This document shows positions 9,142 through 18,600 of a DNA stretch of 64,000 nucleotides, one piece after another. Under the pieces are notes generated by a model. That model made no database searches. It was not told where the DNA came from and saw nothing but the letters and a program-made list of their open reading frames with translations. The translations under genes were made by a program, and so were the position numbers. Origin of the DNA: Chryseobacterium shigense. Its GTDB lineage: Bacteria > Bacteroidota > Bacteroidia > Flavobacteriales > Weeksellaceae. The stretch lies in assembly GCF_014207845.1 (NCBI RefSeq), contig NZ_JACHLC010000001.1, positions 1,178,001-1,242,000 of the forward strand, given 5' to 3'. Numbering within the stretch: the first letter of the stretch is position 1; every line of letters begins with the position of its first letter.

Positions 9142-10011
9142 ATGAGAACGATATTATACAGTCTGTTATTATGTACAGCTCAATTTTTAACCGCACAAAC
9201 AGCCACCAAAGAACAAATCATTTCCGATTTACCGGAAATAGAAATTACCGAAGGAATTAATTTACATATTATTTCTCCCGAACCGATTCAGTATGTGGAT
9301 TTATCCACGCAGAAACTCACAGGAGATTTACCAACCACCAATATTGCCAGAATTAAAATTACTGACCAGCCAGAAACCGATTCAAAAGATAAATCAAAAA
9401 GCCCAAATACTTTTTCTAACGGAGACCAAATCGGAGTGATTACCGTTGTCGGACAATCGTTTATTGCGCAATACAAAGCCATTTATAGAAATTCCGAAAA
9501 TTTGAATACGGTCACCAATATTCACATTCAACCCGAAGAAATGCAGCCGATTGAGTTTGATAAAATGGTTTTTTCAAATCTTGAGCTGAGAAAATTTGCA
9601 ATGGACATTATTCAGAAAAAATTGGAGAAAAATCCGATCAGAGAAGAAAAAAATCTGAAGCTCAATATGCAACTCAATAATGTGTATGTCATCAGCGATT
9701 ATATTTTTTTGGATATGACTTTTAAAAATAATTCCAATCTGAGTTATGACATTGAAGACCTAAAGTTTTCCATAGAAGACAAAAAAATATACAAGGCCAC
9801 CAACAATCAGAGTATTGAGATGGCTCCCATTTTTCAACTGAATCCCCAAAAGCAGTTCAAAAAAAATTTCAGAAATATTTATGTCTTCAAAAAATTCACT
9901 TACCCCAACTCTAAAGTGATGATGATACGATTAATCGAAGAACAACTTTCTGGCAGAACCATCGAAATGAAAGTGAACTATTCGGACATCCTTAAAGCTG
10001 ATACATTTTAA
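9142..10011 (+). CDS. traN: TraN conjugation protein (VirB9-like)
   Basis: A 289-residue protein with a signal peptide ending FLTAQ, a beta-rich N-terminal part (SPEPIQYVDLSTQKLTGDLP) and a C-terminal region with VYVISDYIFLDMTFKNNSNL. This matches TraN of Bacteroidota conjugative transposons (DUF4138 family), the VirB9-like outer-membrane or periplasmic partner of TraM. It starts 4 bases after traM. Confidence 0.87.
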   Translation: MRTILYSLLLCTAQFLTAQTATKEQIISDLPEIEITEGINLHIISPEPIQYVDLSTQKLTGDLPTTNIARIKITDQPETDSKDKSKSPNTFSNGDQIGVITVVGQSFIAQYKAIYRNSENLNTVTNIHIQPEEMQPIEFDKMVFSNLELRKFAMDIIQKKLEKNPIREEKNLKLNMQLNNVYVISDYIFLDMTFKNNSNLSYDIEDLKFSIEDKKIYKATNNQSIEMAPIFQLNPQKQFKKNFRNIYVFKKFTYPNSKVMMIRLIEEQLSGRTIEMKVNYSDILKADTF

Positions 10012-10023
10012 TCTATTAATATA

Positions 10024-10377
10024 ATGGACAATTTTACAATTATCATATCTATAGCGAGTTTTACACTCATTTTACTGCTTGTTACCTTTATAATCATTTT
10101 TGAAAAAATACGGAAGCAATTTATAAAGGAAGATGAAAAGCTACTGATCTTAAAAGATTGTTATGAAAAAGTGTCAGAAGAAGCAATTCGCTCACTTATT
10201 ATTGAAAGGGTTGAAAAAAAAGGAAATGAATTAATTGATCAATTTAATAACTTGAATATCAAACTTGTTAAAATTAAAGAACGGCAAGTACAATTGCAAG
10301 AACAGCAAAAAAATCTACACAATAATTTACTTGAACAACACAAATTATTAAATGAATACTTTGAAAACTATTCGTGA
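10024..10377 (+). CDS. Single-pass membrane coiled-coil protein, unknown
   Basis: A 117-residue protein made of one N-terminal membrane helix (residues 5-27) and a long Gln/Glu/Lys-rich coiled coil, including ERQVQLQEQQKNL. Its stop overlaps the ATG of the coupling-protein gene by one base, so it is translated from the same message. No family recognised. The position suggests an accessory factor of the conjugation machine or the coupling ATPase. Confidence 0.6.
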   Translation: MDNFTIIISIASFTLILLLVTFIIIFEKIRKQFIKEDEKLLILKDCYEKVSEEAIRSLIIERVEKKGNELIDQFNNLNIKLVKIKERQVQLQEQQKNLHNNLLEQHKLLNEYFENYS

Positions 10378-12368
10378 TGCAAGAACAACAACATCAAATA
10401 AAAATTTACGGATTTCTGCAAAAAGCAGTGTACGCGGTAGTTGCACTCGATTGTGCTTCGCTGTTTTATCTCAATGCGAATGTTCCAGTAGTATCCAACT
10501 TATTGAAAAATTTTTCAAAGCTGAGTTTTATTTATCCGCCAATCAACGCAAAGTTTGCCACATTGATTTTGATAGGATTAGTCGCCATTGGAACAAAAGC
10601 CAAGAAAAAGAGAGACTTAAATATTGCGACAGAAATAGTAGTCCCTATGGTTGTGGGATTGCTGATGATTTTCTCTTCGTTGGTTTGGCAGAACGAGGCA
10701 GGAAATACAAAACTTCCAAAAATATTTCCAGGAATGAATCTGTATCAGATTATTTATGCGACACTTTCATTTTTAGGAGCGGTTATTCTTCAAATGGGAG
10801 CTGACAGTATTTCTAAACTGATGCAGCAAAAAATGGGAAAAGACCGATGGAATGTAGAAGAAGAATCGTTTGACCAAAATCAAGAATTGATAAAATCAGA
10901 CACCAATATCAACATTCCTTATTTATTCAGATACAAAGGTAAAAGCAACAAAGGTTGGATTAATCTGAATCCTTTTCGAGGAACAATGGTGATTGGAACA
11001 CCTGGCTCAGGAAAATCATTTGGTGTGATAAATCCCGCCATCCGGCAAATGATTGCGAAAGGTTTCTGTCTCTGCATTTATGATTTTAAATTTCCCGATT
11101 TAGCGCAAATTGCCTACTACCATTATTTACTAAAAAAAAGTAAAGAATCGGAGTACAATTACAGTTTTCATGTCATCAATCTGAATGAAGTAGAAAAATC
11201 AAGAAGAGTCAATCCGTTTCATAAAAAGTACATCCAAACTTTAGCAGAAGCACAGGAAATGGCAGAATCAATGGTTTCCTCATTGCAAAAAGGAGGTTCG
11301 AGTTCAGGGGGTGGTTCTGAAGCATTTTTCACCCAATCAGCCATCAATTTTCTGGCCTCCTGTATTTACTATTTTGCAAAATTAGAAAACGGAAAGTATT
11401 CAGACTTACCCCATATTCTTTCCTTTATGAATCGAAGCTATAAAGAAATCTTTGATACGCTGTTTACCAACGAAGAGATAGGTTCCTTGCTTTCTCCTTT
11501 CAAGACAGCGTATGATAACAAAGCTTTTGACCAATTGGAAGGACAAGTCGGAACATTAAAAATTTTCCTTTCAAGGCTAGCTACCAAAGAAAGCTTTTGG
11601 GTGTTTTCGGGAGATGAAGTTGAATTGAAAATGACCGACAGAGAAAATCCGTCCATCATTATTCTCGCTTCCGATCCCGGAACACAGGATATTAATTCGG
11701 CATTGTATTCTGCGGTTCTGAATAGAACGTTGCGTTTGGTCAATTCCAAACACAATTTGCCAGGAGGAATTATCGCAGACGAATTTCCGACGATTTATAT
11801 CCATAAAATCGACAACGTGGTGGCAACCGCGAGAAGCAACAGGGTTGCTGTGTTGCTAGGTCTTCAGGAACTACCACAATTACGACAGTTCTATAAAAAA
11901 GAAGTCGCAGATACCATTTCTGCCATTGTTGGGAATATATTTTCGGGTTCAGCAAGAGATAAAAACACCTTGGAGTGGCTTGAAAAATTATTCGGTAAAA
12001 TCAAGCAAAAGTCGTTTTCTCAATCCATATCGCAACAAGGAACAACAACCAGTATTAACGAAAAAATGGATTTTATGATCCCTGCAGGAAAAATAGCCGC
12101 ATTAAGAACTGGTGAAATGGTGGGAATGATCGCACAAGGAGAAGAAAATGACACTGATGAATACAAAACATCCGCTGTGAATGGTAAAATCAATTTGGAT
12201 ATGAAATCCATTAAACAAGAAGAACAAAACTACATTCCGATGCCAAACTACTATTCATTTGTAGACAAAGCTGGAAATAACCGCAAAGAAGATGTTTTGA
12301 TGACCAACTTTAGAAAAATTAATAAAGAAGTAGAACTCATCATCAATGAAAATATAAAAATAGCATAA
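10377..12368 (+). CDS. Type IV coupling protein (VirD4/TraD-like ATPase)
   Basis: A 663-residue inner-membrane ATPase expected to bring the relaxase-DNA complex to the channel. Membrane segments occupy roughly residues 10-150. Walker A GTPGSGKSF is near residue 205, followed by CIYDFKFPDL, and Walker B GGIIADEFPTIYI is near 461. This arrangement is that of the VirD4-family MobC/TraG proteins of Bacteroidota elements. The frame also allows a GTG start one codon earlier at 10374; the ATG at 10377 overlapping the upstream TGA is preferred. No relaxase lies nearby, so its partner must be outside the window or be of an unrecognised type. Confidence 0.88.
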   Translation: MQEQQHQIKIYGFLQKAVYAVVALDCASLFYLNANVPVVSNLLKNFSKLSFIYPPINAKFATLILIGLVAIGTKAKKKRDLNIATEIVVPMVVGLLMIFSSLVWQNEAGNTKLPKIFPGMNLYQIIYATLSFLGAVILQMGADSISKLMQQKMGKDRWNVEEESFDQNQELIKSDTNINIPYLFRYKGKSNKGWINLNPFRGTMVIGTPGSGKSFGVINPAIRQMIAKGFCLCIYDFKFPDLAQIAYYHYLLKKSKESEYNYSFHVINLNEVEKSRRVNPFHKKYIQTLAEAQEMAESMVSSLQKGGSSSGGGSEAFFTQSAINFLASCIYYFAKLENGKYSDLPHILSFMNRSYKEIFDTLFTNEEIGSLLSPFKTAYDNKAFDQLEGQVGTLKIFLSRLATKESFWVFSGDEVELKMTDRENPSIIILASDPGTQDINSALYSAVLNRTLRLVNSKHNLPGGIIADEFPTIYIHKIDNVVATARSNRVAVLLGLQELPQLRQFYKKEVADTISAIVGNIFSGSARDKNTLEWLEKLFGKIKQKSFSQSISQQGTTTSINEKMDFMIPAGKIAALRTGEMVGMIAQGEENDTDEYKTSAVNGKINLDMKSIKQEEQNYIPMPNYYSFVDKAGNNRKEDVLMTNFRKINKEVELIINENIKIA

Positions 12369-13253
12369 ATGAAAACCATAAAAAAATATTTTATAGCAGG
12401 ATTGATTTTGTCTCTTCACATCTCAATATACGGACAGTTTAATACCCTTACGCCGACACAGTCAAATAAAGCGAATAATCCAAAAATTGTAGAGCAAATA
12501 AAAGAAGCGGATAATCCGAAGCTAAAAAAAGAGAAAAAGTCGTGGAAGGATGTTTTTAATATCACCACAAAAGCCGATTTGAAAAATGAAACCGAAGGTT
12601 CGACGAAGTGGTTAAAGAATCAAATTGACTCTTTGAAAGCAATGCTTAAAGAAGGTTCAGCATCCAACAGCAAGAAAGAGAATCTAAAAAAATCACAGGA
12701 TTTTCTCATCTTAGCCACTAAAAGTAAAATAATTAATGACTTTCAAAATAATATAAAAGTCCCCTTTGCGGGTTTGGGAGCCTATGATTTTATAGATGAG
12801 CCAGAAGAAGTCAATTTTTCAAAAATTGTAATGCCGTTACGTCGAAAAATATCCATTACATCACCTTACGGAACAAGAACACATCCTATTTTCGGAACCT
12901 CTAAATTTCATAACGGAATTGATTTGGCAGCCCATTATGAAAATGTCTATTCGGTTCTGGATGGAGTCGTTACGGAAACAGGAAAAGGCAATAAAGGAGG
13001 TGGAAACTATATCAAAATCAAACACTTTAACCGATTTGAAACCGCTTACCTCCATCTTTCCGAAATTTATTATCGTGTCGGAGAGCGTGTGAAGGCAGGA
13101 TTTATCATTGCTAAAAGCGGAAACTCTGGAAATTCAACAGGACCACATCTGCATTTTTCAGTAAAAGAGTTTGGGAAAAGCATCAATCCGTCTCATTTTT
13201 TAAACGACCTCATAAAAGTTAACCAATTAATCGCTACCTATTATGCAAAATGA
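12369..13253 (+). CDS. Exported M23-family peptidase (LytM-type), conjugation-associated
   Basis: A 294-residue exported protein with a signal peptide ending IYGQ, a lysine-rich helical spacer, and a C-terminal M23 domain from about residue 155. The metal ligands are present: HNGIDLAA (H-x3-D) near residue 181 and GPHLHF (H-x-H) near 259. The family cleaves peptide cross-links in peptidoglycan. In this operon it is a good candidate to open the wall for the channel, the role of VirB1 elsewhere. It starts directly after the coupling-protein stop. Confidence 0.88.
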   Translation: MKTIKKYFIAGLILSLHISIYGQFNTLTPTQSNKANNPKIVEQIKEADNPKLKKEKKSWKDVFNITTKADLKNETEGSTKWLKNQIDSLKAMLKEGSASNSKKENLKKSQDFLILATKSKIINDFQNNIKVPFAGLGAYDFIDEPEEVNFSKIVMPLRRKISITSPYGTRTHPIFGTSKFHNGIDLAAHYENVYSVLDGVVTETGKGNKGGGNYIKIKHFNRFETAYLHLSEIYYRVGERVKAGFIIAKSGNSGNSTGPHLHFSVKEFGKSINPSHFLNDLIKVNQLIATYYAK

Positions 13254-13956
13254 ACATTTACCAACCGAAGAACTTAAAAAATTCGGTATTATCAATGAAG
13301 ACTTATCATTCTCTAAAAAACTAAATGCGAATGATATTCAGAAATTCCTGCAAGGATACACCATCGTTGCCGACAACGATAAAAACAGGGCTACTTTTCA
13401 ATTGGTAGAAAACAATACCAAGCTAAAAGTTATTTTTTTGGAAAGAGACAAAAGCCTGTCAGAAATTCTGGAAAAGAGTAAAGAAAGAATTCAGTATTCT
13501 GAAACAAAAGTGCAATACGATGTTAATGAAAATAAACATTCTGCCCAATTGAGCTTTTCAAAACAGGCATTTGTTTTTGACAAAGATACGAATACAGTAA
13601 AGGAATTGGATTTTATCAAAAATGCTGTAGAGCTTACCAAACTCGTTGTGGGAAGAAAAAGTCCGAATGAAATCAGTCAATACCAATTAGAGCTTGAAAA
13701 ACTTAAAAGTTTTCTTTACGATAAAATGGACCAATATCCGGAAATCGCCAAAGCTATTGCTGGTGATTTGAATATTGTAGATAAGGAAATCAGCTCAATT
13801 TCCAGCATTTCCAATACTGACTGGCAGGTTGAAAATGACCATCGCAGAGAGGTTCGGTTTGACGTAAACGATTCTGATAGGTATGAAGATGCCAATCGAA
13901 AGCGAGAAGAAGAACAGGAAGAAGAATTACACAGACCAAGAGGTAGAGGAAGATAA
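13243..13956 (+). CDS. Hypothetical protein with DUF4099-like N-terminus
   Basis: A 237-residue soluble protein. The first 70 residues (LKKFGIINEDLSFSKKL, then FLQGYTIVAD) resemble DUF4099/DUF3945-type proteins that are frequent on Bacteroidota mobile elements. The middle is helical and the C-terminal 40 residues are highly charged, ending in a run of acidic residues and RPRGRGR. It overlaps the M23 peptidase gene by 11 bases and is followed by a strong terminator, so it is the last gene of the conjugation transcript. The family assignment is tentative. Confidence 0.6.
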   Translation: MQNEHLPTEELKKFGIINEDLSFSKKLNANDIQKFLQGYTIVADNDKNRATFQLVENNTKLKVIFLERDKSLSEILEKSKERIQYSETKVQYDVNENKHSAQLSFSKQAFVFDKDTNTVKELDFIKNAVELTKLVVGRKSPNEISQYQLELEKLKSFLYDKMDQYPEIAKAIAGDLNIVDKEISSISSISNTDWQVENDHRREVRFDVNDSDRYEDANRKREEEQEEELHRPRGRGR

Positions 13957-13972
13957 TTTTTGTAGGCATATT

Positions 13973-14003
13973 AAACAGGTACTTATTAAGTGCCTGTTTT
14001 TTT
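13973..14003 (+). terminator. Rho-independent terminator after the conjugation operon
   Basis: Twelve-base-pair stem AAACAGGTACTT / AAGTGCCTGTTT with one G-T wobble and a 3-nt loop, running directly into a run of T. It lies 17 bases after the preceding stop and closes the long tra transcript. Confidence 0.85.
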
Positions 14004-14145
14004 ATGTCAAAATTCCATTTCAGAGTAGTTTTTAGTCTTATTGGGTCTTTTTTAGTCTTCAACCTATTGATTATCTTGTATTTAAAAAGGGCTTTGCGGA
14101 AGTTTGCAATATCAATTAATTCATTAAAATTCAATCAAAAAAATT

Positions 14146-14898
14146 ATGGAAACAAAAAAAGAATTCGACCAGGTAGAATATTTAAAAAATCAAATGAAAT
14201 ACCTAGGCTTTGGAGAAGGAGAAAAACTCCACAAAGACTTGGAAAAAGGTATCAATTCTAAAAAACAACAGTTTGAAATCAAAACCAGTTCCGACAAAAC
14301 GTTACCCGGAAATAAAGCAGATTTTACATTGAATTACAATAAAACCGAAAAGGGCGGAATTTTCCTAAACTCTTACGATGCCAACCTTAGCAACGAAAAA
14401 GGGGAATCTGTTTCCCAAAATTTTAGGGTTTCGAGAGACAACTCCTTCACGGCAAAAGAGGCTGTCAATCTTTTGGAGGGACGTTCCGTGAAAATAGAGT
14501 TCGACAATCCGAAAACCAATGAGAGAGAACCTGCTTTTGTAAAGCTGAATTTGGGCAAAGAAAAAAATCAATACGGCAACTACAACTTCCAGACTTTTTA
14601 TAAAAATTACGGTGTTGATACCGCAGAAATCGTAGAAAAATCCAATCTCATTTTCGATAAACCTGAATATAGGGAAACCACCATTAAATCTTTAGAAAAA
14701 GGAAATGTTGTAAAGGTGAAGTTTGAGCAAGATGATAAGATTATTGAAGGAAAAGCCATTCTTGACCCTCAAAACAGAAACCTTAAGTTATATGATTCTG
14801 ATATGAACCGAATCAACACCAACAAACCGTTGGAAGGTCTGGAACAAGACAATAAGCACGAAAAAAACAATGTGAAAGAGCAAAGCATTAAACGATAA
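14146..14898 (+). CDS. DUF3945-like mobile-element protein
   Basis: A 250-residue soluble protein. It has repeated short beta modules typical of DUF3945-type proteins of Bacteroidota conjugative elements: EGRSVKIEFDNP, KTNEREPAFVKLN and EGKAILDPQNRNLKLYD. The function of the family is not known to me. It stands as a single transcription unit between two terminators, starting at the ATG at 14146. Confidence 0.7.
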   Translation: METKKEFDQVEYLKNQMKYLGFGEGEKLHKDLEKGINSKKQQFEIKTSSDKTLPGNKADFTLNYNKTEKGGIFLNSYDANLSNEKGESVSQNFRVSRDNSFTAKEAVNLLEGRSVKIEFDNPKTNEREPAFVKLNLGKEKNQYGNYNFQTFYKNYGVDTAEIVEKSNLIFDKPEYRETTIKSLEKGNVVKVKFEQDDKIIEGKAILDPQNRNLKLYDSDMNRINTNKPLEGLEQDNKHEKNNVKEQSIKR

Positions 14899-14920
14899 AA
14901 TACTACCTGACCCTAATCCG

Positions 14921-14953
14921 AAAGCGGTGCGTCTAATGATTTGCCGCTTTTTT
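14921..14953 (+). terminator. Rho-independent terminator
   Basis: Stem AAAGCGG / CCGCTTT followed by a run of T, 22 bases after the stop of the DUF3945-like gene. Confidence 0.75.
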
Positions 14954-14966
14954 AAATCGAATTAAA

Positions 14967-15647
14967 ATGAAAGTAAAATCAATATTTATACTCGCCATTC
15001 TTACAATATTTTTAACTTCTTGTCACAAAGAAATAAAATCCGAAAAAGGCGGAATTGATCTAATTTCCAATGTGTATTTCAATGCCTCCAAAGGCTTGGG
15101 AAATATGCAGACCTTCCACATTTCAAAACTCAATTATCAAAACGATTCGATCATCGAATTGATACCCGATTTGGAATTTCCAGAAATGACAAAAGCTACT
15201 TATTACATCAAAGATTCGGTCTTTTATGATTTGGAAAATGATAGTGCTTCAGCAGTGTTGTCAGAAATACAAAAAAAGCAAAAACCGAATTTAGTTTATA
15301 CAAAAAAAACTGGAGCCATCTTTACAAAAGACCCAATCCTCAATTACAGAAATCGTCGAAAATTAAGCGACACCATATTATTCAAAAAGAACTACAAGCG
15401 TTTTGAAATCAATTCGCCCTGGAATTATACCCGATATTATATTTATCCGACCGATACGATTCTGCCTTATTCCCTATACAAAGAAGTTGAGGAAGATTAT
15501 CACGGAAGAATTGAAAGAATAGATTCTTATGATAAACAGAAAGATATTTTCGTATCCCTTCAGCTGATTCCAAGAAAAAAATGGGATTCAGAAGCCGAAG
15601 AATTATTCCGATTTAACCGCTTTATCGAGGACAGGAATAAAAAGTAA
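14967..15647 (+). CDS. Lipoprotein, unknown function
   Basis: A 226-residue protein with a type II signal sequence (LTIFLTSC, lipobox LTSC, Cys at residue 19). The mature part is rich in Lys, Asp and Tyr and has no motif I recognise. It starts 14 bases after the terminator and ends 4 bases before the large methylase-helicase gene, so the two probably share a message. Confidence 0.7.
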   Translation: MKVKSIFILAILTIFLTSCHKEIKSEKGGIDLISNVYFNASKGLGNMQTFHISKLNYQNDSIIELIPDLEFPEMTKATYYIKDSVFYDLENDSASAVLSEIQKKQKPNLVYTKKTGAIFTKDPILNYRNRRKLSDTILFKKNYKRFEINSPWNYTRYYIYPTDTILPYSLYKEVEEDYHGRIERIDSYDKQKDIFVSLQLIPRKKWDSEAEELFRFNRFIEDRNKK

Positions 15648-15651
15648 TTGT

Positions 15652-18600
15652 ATGATTGATTTTCCGAAACAAGAAGATGCAGCGATTACAGAGAATCAAC
15701 TTCCTGCAAGAATCATCAACCAAATAAGCCCTAACAGATACAAACTCACGGACTATTTTGAGGAAAAAGGGATTTCAAAAAACCTTATTCATCAAAATAC
15801 TTCCCAGATTTATTACGAATATTCAGGAAAAAAATATCTCGGCATCGCCATACCTAATCATTCCGGAGGATTTGAAATTCTGCATCCACAGAACCATCAT
15901 CTTATCGGAAAATCTGGTATTTCAGAAATTAAAGGAAGCAAAAACGAAATGGTTGTTTTTGAAAATGCTTTGGATACCCTGTCTTTTCTAAGGCTTTTGG
16001 AAATGGAAAACAGAAAGAACAGCCGAACCTTAATCACACTGCATTCTGCTGAAAATATGGATTTTCTTTTCAAACAGTACAAAAATTTTGACGGAAAACT
16101 CATGCTTTGTTTGAGTGGAAATGCCATAGGAAATGCTATAACCCAAAAGATTTCTGATTTTTTTGAAGGCAGGAATATTCGGGATGTCCGTTCATTTTAC
16201 GGCATTTCAGAATCGGGAAACAGCAATCTGAATCATTACTTGATAAATAAACTCCGTAATGAACAGAAAATTGCTAATTTTAGCACATTAAATTTGTCAA
16301 AAGATGAAAACACTGCAATTAAATCTGGAACAGTTCCCGAAACTCAGCCAGTGGAATCAGGAACAACTCGACAAGACGCTGGAAAGTCTTTCGAGGAAAG
16401 CCAATCCGTCCAAAACCGAAATAACACTTCAAGACAAGCAGTGGGCAGCAACAATGCTGGAAATGGACTTGCAGACCCAGAGCGGAGCAATTTGGGAGGA
16501 GGACAAGCAGGAAGATCCTCAATTAGCCCACAACACAATGATGTTCGAAAAAATGAAAAAGGAGAATATTCCCTGGGCGGAATATTAACTCCAACAACAA
16601 GAATACAAAAATTAGATGCTCTTATTTTACAATATAAAGAGCAAAAGCTCACTAATCAACAGGTTGCGGAAATAGTTTCCGCAGCCTGCTTTGTTTCTGA
16701 TGATCAAAAAATTCATCTCAGAGAAAACCTAATTATCACCGATGATTTAAAGAACATCTGTAACCAGTACAAATCCGGTGGAACAGATAAAAAAGGTCGT
16801 GGAATTTTAGATGAATATTACACTGATTCAAAAATTGTCGATACCGTTCGAAATCTCATTAAAGACGAGTTTAAAGGCAAAAGCCACATCAGCGTTTTAG
16901 AACCAAGCATAGGAACAGGAAATTTTGTGTACGCTGCAAAAGGTCTTGATGTAAAATGTACTATTACAGCTTTTGAAATCAATGAAACCACGGCAAAAAT
17001 TGCCAAAATTTTTCATCCTGAAACCGACATCAACCTGCGCTCTTTTGAATCGGAATTTATTGGGGAAACAGGAATTAAAACCAATCCGAAAGAATTTAAA
17101 AACAAGTACGATCTTATCATCGGTAATCCGCCTTATGGTGATCACAGAGGCTATTACAAAGGTTTAGGAGAAGAACCCCATGTATCCAAATACGAAGATT
17201 ATTTTGTAAAGCGAAGCCTTGATGTCCTAAAGGATGGCGGAACCTTGGCAATGGTTCTTCCTTCTGCGTGGTTGAACAGACAGAAAAAACTAAACGGTGC
17301 AGAAGTAATCAATGCATTCAGGCTGCCTTCGGGAGTTTTTGCAGGAACTAAAATCGGAACCGACATCATCATTCTTAAGAAAAATACCCACAAGCAAACT
17401 CAGGATATTTCCGGTTATTTTGACCAAAATAAGGAAAGGGTTTTGGGCGAAATGAAAGAAAGAAGCAACCAGTTCGGAAGAATGGAAACCTATGTTTCTG
17501 GAAACTTGGATGATGCGCTGTTGCAAATTGAAAAATTCCAATCTCAAAAAAATACCGCAAGAATCGGAAATCTTTTTGAAGATCTTTTTTCAGATAACGA
17601 TAAAAGTAAGGAAGTAGAAGGTACTTCACTATCAATCAGAACAGGAGAAAAAACACAAACCGTTATTTCGGATACAAGACAGGAAAGAAAAACGTTACTT
17701 ACCAATGCTCAAAATAAAGTAATTGAAGTTCTCCAAACGCTCAACGATATTAAATTCAAATCTCCCGCTGTCAATGCTGAAATCCGAAAATATGAAAAGT
17801 ATAAAACATCAGTAGACACTCTTTCACCAGAGCAACTGAATACACTTTTTAAGAATGCTGAAAAAATACTGGAAAGAAATTATTCGAAAAATGAAGAATA
17901 CAAAGTTCAGACTCAACCGAACATAAAACCAAGTATTCTCAAATACCAATTCAAAAAAGAGGATACTATTGTTCCCACCTCTTTGCAGAACAACCCCGAT
18001 ATTTCACAGGAACTTATCAATGCTTTCAAAGATACTCATTATGACGGAACGCTCAATAATTACGGTAAACACTACCAATTTGCCAATTACGTTGATGGAC
18101 AATGGATTCACGATTTTTATTACGCTGAAGGAAATATTTACAAAAAGTTAGAACAACTTGAAATCGACTTCAAAGACAAGTATGCGGTTGGTGGAACAGA
18201 AAATCAATACGAAAAGCAGAAAGCTTTATTGGAAAAAGTGCTTCCTAAAGCCAAAACATTGGATGAAATCATCATCAGTCCCAATCATGAGTTTGTTCAC
18301 CAATTTCATTTAGGAACTGTTGAGAAAATTCGGTATAACCAAGCTTCAAAGCAACAAGAAGCGGTTATTGAAAGTTACAGTCTTGCGGATAAATTTAAGG
18401 ACTTTGTTCGTGATCTTCCTTCTGAAGCTTTTGCAGGTTCATCTTCGTGGGAAGTCAGGCAATTTGTAGATAATGAAACGGTAACAGGAAGTGATAAGGA
18501 GCGAAATGCCCTAATCCGAGAAAGGAGAAAAGAGGCAGCCAATGATTTATTTAACAAATTTCTCCGTGAAGAATTACCAGAAGATTTGAGGAAACGTTTT

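Noticed and set aside
10352..10804. 150-codon + frame overlapping the coupling-protein start
   Set aside because: It covers the membrane segments of the coupling protein in another frame, is Cys/Ser/Arg-rich and has no ordinary start context.
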